A DNA stretch of 27,407 nt from Rhizophagus sp. LPA8_4_AMF (Eukaryota > Glomeromycota > Glomeromycetes > Glomerales > Glomeraceae), in contig JADRCO010000729.1 in NCBI GenBank assembly GCA_021464525.1, positions 1 to 27,407 on the forward strand. The letters run 5' to 3'. The notes below the pieces were generated by a model. The model saw only the letters and a program-made list of their open reading frames with translations. It was not told the origin of the DNA and did not search any database. Made by a program: the position numbers and the translations under genes. The first letter of the stretch is position 1. The number at the start of each line of letters is the position of its first letter. Shown piece after piece: positions 19,440 to 27,407 of this stretch.

Positions 19440-21465
19440 TTTATATTTATAAAAAAGTTACCCGCCAAAACGTCAAATTGAGGTCAGTGATTGAGAGAAT
19501 CATTGCACAGTTGTTACATTTTAATTGACTTGACTATTTATTGGTTTTTATTTTATATTATTACCATCCGGAAACGAATTTCTGGAAGGGTAGTACAGGA
19601 GTTACCTTAATCACGCGTAATCAATTACATCTACGGTTAATATGATCTTCACATTTATACATACATGGTTCACTATATCTGATATGTAGTATACATACCT
19701 ATTTGATGCGCAAATTTTTTTTCTAAATTAACTAATTCCAATGCTTCAGCTTCATCAAGTACCTTTTTGCAGCTTCTTGAGCAAAAATTTGGAGTTCGCG
19801 CACTTTAAGAGCTAATTTTCTTTCTTCTATAACAAAATATCAATATTATGTTCACATTGTTTAGAATCCCTATCCGATAAAGGTTGCTTATCTTTTTGTT
19901 AGCTTTAGCATTAGTTGAATTAATTAATTACAATTTCCTTATTTTTACCATTTCGTGAGCCTAAATATATTAATAATAATTTTTTGATTTTAAATATTTA
20001 AAACAAGCTTTACGTGTATTACTTTGAAAATTTTTTTAATTTCTCCATTATCACGTCTTGTTTAGGGAACCCCAAATTTATATTCATTAGCGAATATAAA
20101 AAGGTGAGTATGTTGTTTAACTAAATTTTATCATTTTTTAAAAAAAAAGAAAAGAAAAATGAAAAAAATAATAAACGCCAAAAAAAAACATTTGTATATT
20201 TTTTTCATTTTTTTTTATACTCACTCATGTTCATTTATATATATTTTTTTTGAAGTTTACTAAGAACAACAACAACATTAATCATGATCGACGGGCGTGA
20301 TATACGTGATAAAAACAGGCCTCAGCGAAAATAATGGCGGTCAGTTTTTTGATATCATGAATAAAATTATAGTAGTAAAAATTTTTATTTTCTGAAGGAG
20401 GAATAGAAAATACATGTATTTCATTCTTCATAGTATTGTTCATTATTCATACTTTTAATTACATTCTTTTAGTATGTTTTTTAATATTTTCTCAATTTTC
20501 TCGCCCATTCAGAGGTCCATTGGATTCCTTATAAAAAAAGAATGTCTGAAATTGTCATCGAAAATGTACAGAAAATGTCCAGGTGTCCAGAAAATGTCTG
20601 GAAAATTGCAATATTCCGGACGCCAATTCTTCTCTGTTCTTGTCTACATATTAAAAATAATAATTAAAATAAAATTTTTGAACCGGAAATGAAAAAAATT
20701 TCTATTATAAGCAAAATATTGGAAGATGGAACTTTGGGATACTATGTATGGGTACTGTAACCTGCAAATATTCAGTACGTCTTTTTTCAGTTTTAACTAT
20801 TAAAATGTGGAGGTAAGCCAATCATTAACAAAATGATATCATTAACACATTAAATCGATAGAACTTACTGTAGGCGCAATGTCATACATGAATGAATTGA
20901 ATGATTGTATTCACTGCTTGTAAGATCCAGTTTCCGGATAATGGCAAATAAAATTATTATAAATAATATAATTCGTGTTCATAAAGTTTATTTAAATTCA
21001 AATGAGTAGAACATAAGAGTAGAACATGATACTGTTACTAAACTCTAAAAATGAAAAAAAAAAAAATTATAAGAAATATTGATGATTATACAGTATAACC
21101 TTATTTATTATTTTTATTACTTCATCTATAAAGAAAAAAATATATGTATAATACTTTATTCTTTTCATTTTATAATTTCAAATTTTTTGACGTTCATTAA
21201 TGTTAAATAGGAGGTTAATGTCGCACATACATGTAATTAGTATTGTCATCTATATAAATTATCTACATCCCAAGACGAAAATAATAGCGGTGCGAATATC
21301 ACTTGTTGTTTTGGATATAGGATTAGTATTTTCCATTTTCCTATTTAAATTAAAACTTGCAATACCAAGTAAATTCAAAATTTATTTACACTTATTTACG
21401 TATATTTGATATTATATGAAATAAAATTATGCTTTAATTTATGGACATATTACGATTTTTTGTAT
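19440..21465. other. Non-coding spacer between copies B and C
   Basis: The first part shares blocks with the 3' flank of copy C: 'GAATATAAAAAGGTGA' and the following A-rich run at 20,092-20,190 match 23,285-23,375, and 'GATATACGTGATA' recurs at 23,519. At 20,540-20,625 short words (GAAAATGTCC, GAAAATGTCT) repeat irregularly. The small open frames at 20,474-20,692 and 21,200-21,409 have no support. No type-1 gene copy (like A or D) is present here, unlike the other intervals. Confidence 0.5.
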
Positions 21466-21469
21466 AATA

Positions 21470-21700
21470 CTAGCCGTTAACCCGTTGCTTTGCAACGTAA
21501 GTAATGTAAAATCCGTTGGATCATTTGATATTTGGTTATATATATAACCCGGCCCCAGTATCACCAACAACTTTTCTTCCTCATCACCGGCGTAAATAAT
21601 CCCGTGGGGATAAATAACGTGACTATAGAACTTGGTATGATAACACAATACAAAATATTTTATACAGGTTAGTCTAAAATTACGGTTACACAATGAAAAT
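21470..21700 (-). mobile_element. Helitron-like 3' end (minus strand), 5' end not located
   Basis: On the minus strand there is a perfect 6-bp stem with a 3-nt loop, CGTTGC AAA GCAACG (21,483-21,497), then nine bases, then CTAG (21,470-21,473) followed by T. A short hairpin about ten bases before a terminal CTRR, inserted in front of T, is the diagnostic 3' end of Helitrons. The minus strand behind it (to about 21,700) is less AT-rich and carries an 84-codon frame (21,439-21,693) that overlaps the end and is probably a by-product. A TC-starting 5' end after an A could not be placed by eye, so the extent is a minimum. Confidence 0.6.
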
Positions 21701-21842
21701 AATTAGAAGTGCATAATTTTATTTATTAATTTATGAACATTGCGTTTTATAGGTGTTATTGTATGATCAGCCGGACACTTTCCCCGTCTTTAATTTAGAT
21801 CAGGTGAGACATTAAGTCATCTCAGATCATTAAAAGACAGCA

Positions 21843-21985
21843 AAATAATTGGCTATCGAGGAATATTCGGTATTTAAAAGATTATTCGGCAATAACTTTT
21901 TAAGACTATTTTTTTTTTATTTATTAAACAGTATAAAGTATTAATTAAAATTTTTTTAATGATTTTTGAAACGTGAATGAGCGTT
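21843..21985. repeat. Upstream block shared by copies B, C and E
   Basis: 'GGAATATTCGGTA', 'AAACAGTATAAAGTATTAATT' in pieces, and 'GAGCGTTAACTTCATTTGTC' appear here and, in part, at 17,929-18,062 and 26,955-27,105. They mark the left part of the type-2 repeat unit. Confidence 0.65.
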
Positions 21986-22190
21986 AACTTCATTTGTCGG
22001 ATTACTACTAAACAGATGTTCAAGGAATTTATCCTTTTATTTGTATATCTTTTTTTAAGTTCACCTATATATGATTAAGCGCTTAATTAGCAGAACTGTT
22101 TTAGTATTTTGGTACACATATTATATTAATTCAAAACCAGTTGTGTACAAAGAAAAATGGCGCTTGTAGATAAATTGTATAAAAAAAAAA

Positions 22191-22204
22191 TAAATATAAA
22201 AAGG
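22191..22204 (+). promoter_or_regulatory. Putative TATA box of copy C
   Basis: TAAATATAAAAAGG lies about 100 nt upstream of the start codon. The following 'TCTCTGTTTTTATCTCATCA' is identical before copy E, so the core promoter is strongly conserved. Confidence 0.55.
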
Positions 22205-22293
22205 TCTCTGTTTTTATCTCATCAGAACCAAAAAAACATTTTTCATAAATAATAGGTATAACAACAAACAATAATTTATAAACTCTATTAAAA

Positions 22294-22812
22294 ATGGATA
22301 ATAATAATCTCAACTTTATTAATAATGGATTTAATAGTGAATTACAATCGCAAACAACTGATACTCGTTCAGAAAATTCAAATATTAATTACCATAATGC
22401 AAATACTCCTTGTGATTACAATAACGATCCTATGATGAACGGTGGTTTATTCCCAGCACCTTACAACAATACATCTGCTTATACCGATACACCTGGCAAC
22501 GTTACTATTTCTGATTTGTCTCAATCTTATCCTACCGCCTCATCAAATCTCCCACATCCTCCACAATATGTTTCTCAGAATGCAACGCAGTTCATTCAAA
22601 ATAATTCTTTGCTATTTAACTCACTCAATATGACTAATTCTTCTCAAACTAACCATTCTGAAGTCCTTACATTTGAAATTCCCGGGATCAAAACTATCAT
22701 CATACCTACTTTCCCTCCAATGATTAATTCTTCTCAAACGAATCATTCCGAAATTTTTACATTTGACATTCCTGGGTCCAAAGTTATCATTATCACACTT
22801 TCTTTCCAATGA
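22294..22812 (+). CDS. Copy C of tandem N/S/T/Q-rich protein family, 172 aa, apparently intact
   Basis: This is the best-preserved member. The ATG lies in CTATTAAAAATGGATAATAA, a context conserved in the family. Residues 1-110 are low complexity and rich in Asn, Ser, Thr, Gln, Pro and Tyr (start 'MDNNNLNFINNGFNSELQSQ'; later 'LSQSYPTASSNLPHPPQYVS'). Residues 113-172 are two exact-length 30-residue repeats encoded at 22,630-22,719 and 22,720-22,809. Each reads roughly M-x-N-S-S-Q-T-N-H-S-E, then 'FTFDIPGSKVIII' or a variant. The first ends in 'PTFPP', the second in 'TLSFQ'. No signal peptide, transmembrane helix, cysteine framework or known domain is visible. TATA box upstream and AATAAA at 23,011 support expression. 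Function unknown; a self-assembling or adhesive role is only a guess from composition. Confidence 0.8.
   Translation: MDNNNLNFINNGFNSELQSQTTDTRSENSNINYHNANTPCDYNNDPMMNGGLFPAPYNNTSAYTDTPGNVTISDLSQSYPTASSNLPHPPQYVSQNATQFIQNNSLLFNSLNMTNSSQTNHSEVLTFEIPGIKTIIIPTFPPMINSSQTNHSEIFTFDIPGSKVIIITLSFQ
22630..22809 (+). repeat. Two tandem 90-bp coding repeats at the end of copy C
   Basis: The units 22,630-22,719 and 22,720-22,809 both start ATGA(C/T)TAATTCTTCTCAAAC and stay in frame and aligned throughout. The same pair is found in copies A, B and (decayed) D, so the duplication predates the spread of the array. Confidence 0.85.
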
Positions 22813-23010
22813 TTAATTCCTTTATTAAATGAACCATTCTAAAATCGTTCTCAGAATCTAACTTATTCATTTGATATGTTTACTTGTAACTCACAAAATA
22901 TATTGTACGCATTATTATTACCATAGTTAATCATTTGTTTTTATTCTTTATTATTCTTTTTATTTCACTCTTTTATTATCTCCTACTTGTAAACGGTATT
23001 TAAATTTTCA

Positions 23011-23016
23011 AATAAA
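23011..23016 (+). terminator. Poly(A) signal AATAAA of copy C
   Basis: AATAAAGTATTTGTAAAATC lies about 200 nt after the stop codon; the same string is found after copies A and B. Confidence 0.55.
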
Positions 23017-23039
23017 GTATTTGTAAAATCAAATTAAAT

Positions 23040-24170
23040 ATTCATGAAAAAGACACCCGTCAAAGTGTCAAATACTATTACACAGTTGTTATGATAGGTA
23101 CATTTTTATTAAACTACTCACCCTTCCTTTGATTGTTTTTTATATAAAAGATCCAGCGTCAAAAAGGTTCGTGACAAATATTGAAAATATCAATTCCAAC
23201 TAAGGTAATAATGTATAATGGTCGTAGTGAAAATTTATGAAATGTATTTTTTATTTCTAGGCATGCTACTGGTTCATTTATTAGTGAATATAAAAAGGTG
23301 AATTTGTTTAATTAATTTTTATCATTTTTAAAAAAGAAGAAATGAAAAATGCCAAAAAAAAATGCCAAAAAAAACTTTGTATTCTTAAATGACATGTCTA
23401 TTATTATTATTATTATTATTATTATTAAATTTTTCTTTTTGTAATTTACTAATAAGCGAAGAAATGAATAAAGTCTATTACTGGCCAGAACATATGTTGA
23501 CAAGGCGTGAATATACTGATATACGTGATATATCGGTAGATAATATTATTAATATCGTGCGACGTTGACCACCTTCTAAATCATTGTTAGTCGTCTCGTA
23601 ATTTTATCGATAATTTGGTAAACAATGAACTTCATTTTGTAAGATGCGCAGTTTTTACGTAATTTTAGTTATTTATGTATTTGCCGTAGTAAAAGTAATA
23701 ATTTTATTTATTAAAGAAGTGGTTTGTAACTTAAATACTATGAACAATAAATAATTGAAAAAAAAACAATGATTCTTTGCAATTAAACTGATTGAATGAA
23801 GAAAAAAAGAATATAAAGAATAAAGAATTTTTGAGAAAGTAAACAAGGATTTTTTTTTTAAAAAAAATATTATTAAGACTTTTAGGGGAAAGTTTAAATT
23901 TTAAAACTCCAATGTGATCGAAATTAGAAATATTCAAATAATAAGTATCCATTCTTCGTGTTTAAAGCAACTGAATGAGATAGAATCATGCAGCAAGCAA
24001 GAAGAATAAAACCAATTTAACCGACATTTTGTTTCCTTTATTAAGTATATTTTAAAGGAAAAGCCTATTTATCATCTTGTCCATTATTATAGATAGTCTT
24101 TACTGAACCGTACTAGCACTAATTTAGATGTGATTACCAAATTGCGTTTAAATTATTAATTGAGTTGTAA
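23040..24170. other. Non-coding spacer between copies C and D
   Basis: The first 500 bp share blocks with the 3' flank of copy B. The rest is A/T-rich with homopolymer runs (23,757-23,766, 23,850-23,868). The small minus-strand frames at 23,312-23,503 and 23,731-23,952 are Phe/Ile/Asn/Lys-rich by-products of these runs. Confidence 0.5.
23399..23427. repeat. (TTA)n microsatellite
   Basis: About nine uninterrupted TTA/ATT units. A shorter one lies near 19,350-19,367. Confidence 0.9.
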
Positions 24171-24209
24171 CCATACTTTATATAAAAATAAATAATATAA
24201 AAATGAATA

Positions 24210-24670
24210 ATTGAAATTAGAAATAAAGTTTGATATTTTTTTTTTAAAAAATACTCCTTAATAAAATACCCCTCATCATCACATGTTGAATAAGTGATTC
24301 ACTCATATCCCGCATATAATTACAAATAACTTATGCTGTGTCAATGAGATAATTTGATATACATTAAAAATAAAATAAAATAGAATAGAATAAATAAAAG
24401 TAAAATAGGTAAAATAAATAAATAAATAAAAAAGTAAGTAAATAAATAAAAAAGTAAATAAATAAATAAATAAATAAAAATAAAGCAATATATATACATA
24501 TATGTACATATACTGTATGTACAGTTATATATATACATATATATATGTATGTATATAATTATTGAATGTACTATATTTGATAAGCTAAATAAAGTCAAAA
24601 TTATTGATATATATATTAACAGATATCACAAAATCTATCCTAATGTAAATATTATATTAAAAGAACCAAA
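24210..24670. mobile_element. About 460-bp insertion splitting the promoter of copy D
   Basis: Upstream of copy A the sequence runs without a break from 'ACTTTATATAAAAATAAATA' to 'AATGAATATAAAAGAGTTCA'. At copy D the left half ends at 'AATGAATA' (24,209) and the right half resumes with 'TAAAAGAGTTCA' (24,671), with about 460 extra bases between. The extra DNA holds the microsatellites and no gene. No clear inverted ends or target duplication were seen, so the kind of insertion is unknown. Confidence 0.6.
24364..24560. repeat. Compound microsatellite: (AAAT)n then (AT/ACAT)n
   Basis: Imperfect AAAT/AAATA repeats run from about 24,364 to 24,484, followed by TATA/TACATA repeats to about 24,560. 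The minus-strand frames across it (24,303-24,509 and 24,341-24,598) are Tyr/Phe/Ile/Leu runs translated from the repeat and are not genes. Confidence 0.85.
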
Positions 24671-24778
24671 TAAAAGAGTTCATTTCCCAGTTCCCACCAG
24701 AATCTTAGTTCATAGAAACAGATACAACAGCAAACAGAACTATTCCACAGAAAATCAATTTATAAACTCTATTAACAA

Positions 24779-25450
24779 ATGGATAATAATTATAATAATT
24801 TCAACTTTATTGATGATAATGACTTACGATCGCCAACGGCTGATTCTCAACTAGAAAATCCAAATGTTAATTACAATACTCTTTGCAATTACGATAATAA
24901 TAGTTGTCCCATGATGAATTCCAATACACCTGGTAACATTATTATATCTTCGCAAACTTACCCTACCGCCTCATCAGATCTCCCATACTACTTACTGCAA
25001 TATACTCAACAACAAACTCAACAAGTCCAACATCCTATTTTTTTTATGTAAACAAAACGTATGTACGTATGCTTATTCAATGCCGAATGGTCTGTTATCA
25101 ACGTGAATCGTTTAATCCATTTACAATGTTCTTTTCAGGCCGGGACGATCTTTTTAACTGAATTTTGGCTTTGACCAACAAAATATTGAAAATAACATTC
25201 AACAACAATCCTTCAACACCACTCAGCCTATTTCCCAGAATGTATCACACTTCATTCAAAATAGTTCTTACCTGTTCGATATTTCTCAATTAACCATTCT
25301 AAAATTTATACGTTTAAAATTCCTAGGATCAAAATTAACATAATACCTACTTTCCCTCCAATGATTAATACTTCTCAAATGAATCATTCTGAAATCTTTA
25401 CATTTGACATTCCTGTGTCCAAAGTTATCATTATCACACTTTTAAAATGA
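24779..25450 (+). pseudogene. Copy D of tandem N/S/Q-rich protein family, broken
   Basis: ATG at 24,779 opens a 90-codon frame almost identical at its start to copy A ('MDNNYNNFNFIDDNDLRSPT'). After 'QYTQQQTQQVQHPI' a 133-nt insertion (about 25,043-25,175) brings a stop at 25,049-25,051. Behind the insertion the family sequence resumes ('QQNIENNIQQQSFNTTQPIS'), then loses one base near 25,290, garbling the first C-terminal repeat. The second repeat is recognisable ('MNHSEIFTFDIPVSKVIIIT') and ends at TGA 25,448-25,450. The promoter is split as well. It is a pseudogene; the first 90 codons could still be translated. Confidence 0.8.
25043..25175 (+). other. 133-nt insertion in copy D containing an intron-like segment
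   Basis: Aligning D with A shows the extra DNA between 'CATCCTATTT' and 'CAACAAAATATTGAAAATAA'. Inside it, 25,059-25,138 starts GTATGT and ends TTCTTTTCAG, an 80-nt segment with good fungal splice signals. Splicing it would not restore the reading frame, because the stop at 25,049 lies before it. The source of the insertion is unknown. Confidence 0.55.
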
Positions 25451-25495
25451 ACCTTTCCAAAATCTTTAACATTCTCGGACCGTTAATATTAATTA

Positions 25496-26203
25496 ACAAA
25501 TTTGATTTTTCAGTTCACGTCACCCGGTTGGGTCACTTTTTCAAATTTAAATAAAAAAAGTTTATATATATATATATAATATCACGTGACTACAGCATGT
25601 AATTTTATTGGCGATTATATTGCTTATTATTAAAAATAATAAAGGGTATTTCTAAATATCACAAGAAGTGATGGTGAATTTATGATGTAATGCCGGCCAG
25701 TGCTTTATTAGATTTTTAATTCTGGCCAAAAGTACTTCATAATACTGGTATGGTGACAATCACTACTGGTGAGCTTTAGCAATTTCAATAATAAACAGTA
25801 AAAAATAAAAGTACCATTTATAAATTAGTTTTTTAATTTTAATTTGTATAAATTTTTTTTCTTCCTCTCTTTTTACTAGCATATCAAGCTTCTTCAAGCG
25901 ATGCATCATTGTGCTGAAACTTTTTCACCGACTAATATTTTTGGTAGCCTAGATTTCACCAAAATTTGCTTCCCGCCAATCAGATGATAAATGTAAAATC
26001 GATCTTTCTTCAACAAAAGTCTTTCGTTTTTGCTTCTTTTTCAAACAAGTAAACCCTCCCAATCTTTCAAAATTTCTGATTTGTAACTTATTCGCACATG
26101 TATAGTATAGGTATACTTTACGGTTTACACAAAATTTTTTTATTAATATGAGACCCTGGATCAATTTTAAATTTCAATGCGTGAACCGAAAAATCAAATT
26201 TGT
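25496..26203. mobile_element. TIR element after copy D, about 708 bp
   Basis: The left end ACAAATTTGATTTTTCAGTT and the reversed right end ACAAATTTGATTTTTCGGTT are near-perfect inverted repeats about 24 bp long. Next to the left end is 'CACCCGGTTGGGTCAC' and near the right end 'GAGACCCTGGATCAATTTTA', the same design as the 243-bp element at 16,595. It sits within the 3' flank of copy D: sequences matching copy A's 3' flank stop before it and resume after it ('CAAATATATTGTACGCATTA'). The minus-strand frame at 25,949-26,164 has no recognisable motif. Target duplication not identified. Confidence 0.65.
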
Positions 26204-26209
26204 GTGGTC

Positions 26210-27290
26210 TTACATTTAAACTCTCAAATATATTGTACGCATTATTAATATTATAGTATATATTTTTTTATTCTTCACTATTCTTTTTATTTCATTTGCG
26301 TTAAAAATGATTTTATGAGAGATTTTTGAACCGACAGAGATTAAACTATGAATTGAATAAAATCTACATTTGCGAAATAATTAAACGTAAAATAGGCATA
26401 AAAAAAGTCATTCCTCACCTACATAGTTTTATCATAGCCGACTTCATATTAAATACCGCAGCTGTGTTTAAATCATTTCCGGTTTAGCCAGTAAATTATT
26501 TACGTAAATATTTTTATAAAAAGTCTTATAAATTATTGTAAAAAGAGACCTCATTGTAGTACCGGTTAAATAAGGATGGCAAGAAAATGACAGGAACATT
26601 GCAAAGTAGCAAAAGATTCTGTCATCATTATACATTATCCTAATAAAATCTCTGAGATATATTTTTTTCTCCCAAATGATTTTTCCAAAAAAAAAATTTT
26701 CCATTCGTTGTTAACAAGAAATAAAAAATGATTGGTTTCATATAACAGACCAATATTGGTAATATTTTATCAAAATATAATTTTGTATTTCCATCATTGA
26801 CTATCACGTCCAAATTAAACATTCCGTACCTTTGTAATAATGTTTTGGGTGATAAATAAAATTATTATTTCGCTCAAAATAGTGTGCAACACACCGTTTT
26901 AAATAATTCCTGATACCATCAAAAAAAAAAATAAAAATGTGTTAAATTAGAAATTTATCAACTTTATTGGCTATCGTTATCTATTAAACAGTATAAAGTA
27001 TTAAATAAATTTTTTTAATACAAAAATAATAATTTATAACGCCTGATTTTTGAGAACTTACATCTTTTACAATAAAATTTTGAGCGTTAATTTCATTTGT
27101 CGTTTCAAATCATTAATTACCTCGTTCAAACTAAAGAAATTTATCCTTTTATGTGTATATCTTTTTTTTAGTTTCAACTATATATGATTAGCGGAAAAAA
27201 AAAATAAATATTTGTATAACCAAACATAAAACACAAAAGGTACACATTTTGTGTTACTTCAAACCGGGGTACAAGAAAAATAAATAAATT
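26210..27290. other. Intergenic module between copies D and E
   Basis: This stretch continues the 3' flank of copy D (26,215-26,420 matches 16,260-16,555), then the shared block at 26,500-26,850 (matches 16,890-17,290), then the upstream block of type-2 copies (26,955-27,150). The small minus-strand frames at 26,468-26,704 and 26,640-26,822 overlap this repeated non-coding DNA and are not supported. Confidence 0.65.
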
Positions 27291-27304
27291 GTATAAAAAA
27301 AAAA

Positions 27305-27407
27305 TAAATATAAAAAAGTCTCTGTTTTTATCTCATCAGAACCAAAAAAACATTTTCATAAATAATAGGTATAACAACAAACAATAATTTATAAACTCTA
27401 TTAAAAA
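27305..27407 (+). promoter_or_regulatory. Core promoter and 5' leader of copy E; start codon begins at the window end
   Basis: From TAAATATAAAAAAG (27,305) to the end, the sequence is almost identical to 22,191-22,294 before copy C, including 'TTTTTATCTCATCAGAACCA' and 'ATAAACTCTATTAAAAA'. By alignment the last base (27,407) is the A of the next family member's ATG. A further type-2 copy is therefore expected immediately to the right. Confidence 0.8.

Noticed and set aside
22442..22633. Alternative plus-strand frame inside copy C (also 18,850-19,050 in copy B)
   Set aside because: It follows passively from the conservation of the main frame, and it lacks a start context and independent features.
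22621..22809. Minus-strand open frame over copy C (and the like at 15,994-16,176 over copy A)
   Set aside because: It is a shadow of the conserved plus-strand repeats.
24303..24598. Two minus-strand frames of Tyr/Phe/Ile/Leu runs that could look like membrane proteins
   Set aside because: They are direct translations of AAAT and AT microsatellites.
1..27407. CRISPR arrays, bacterial operons, rRNA or tRNA genes
   Set aside because: No regularly spaced short repeats, no Shine-Dalgarno-led gene strings and no RNA gene signatures were seen; features are eukaryotic throughout.

Overview
The window looks like nuclear DNA of an arbuscular mycorrhizal fungus, most likely a Rhizophagus species (Glomeromycotina). 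The evidence is the extreme A+T richness with long A/T runs, the mass of decayed transposons, short fungal-type introns, and three families I recognise from that lineage by memory only: a LINE with RT, RNase H and zf-RVT domains, a RING-like expanded family, and a repeat encoding 'GRCAGLGQMHVWST' peptides. No search was run, so the assignment is an inference.

Left third (1-10,200). A decayed LINE lies on the minus strand (1-1,870). It abuts a Tc1/mariner-like non-autonomous element with doubled ends (1,921-2,832) and a two-copy direct repeat (2,866-3,392). Next come about 2.5 kb without recognisable genes, two broken plus-strand gene relics (6,108-6,322 and 6,639-6,928), and the best intact gene of the window: a minus-strand gene (6,910-8,510) modelled with three exons and encoding a 487-residue protein with an ADP-ribosyltransferase-like (DUF3990-like) segment. 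A 305-bp hAT-type MITE with perfect 8-bp target duplications (8,849-9,153) and a frameshifted RING-like pseudogene (9,274-10,154, minus) follow.

Middle (10,200-15,000). This is a gene graveyard: short coding-looking fragments in changing frames (11,066-13,210), several hairpins, and a striking 54-bp-armed foldback (14,056-14,202).

Right half (15,000-27,407). A tandem array of one gene family fills this part. It holds a promoter-plus-start stub (15,176), copy A (15,636, frameshifted), copy B (18,702, full length with altered C-terminus), copy C (22,294, apparently intact, 172 aa), copy D (24,779, broken) and the promoter of copy E, whose start codon begins on the last base of the window. The proteins are short, rich in Asn, Ser, Thr and Gln, lack a signal peptide, and end in two tandem 30-residue repeats with a hydrophobic beta-prone core. 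Copies A/D and B/C/E form two subtypes, and A-B and D-E share intergenic sequence, so a two-gene module has been duplicated. Related terminal-inverted-repeat elements, a Helitron 3' end and microsatellite-rich insertions have landed among the copies. The function of the family is unknown to me; this array is the part most worth following up.
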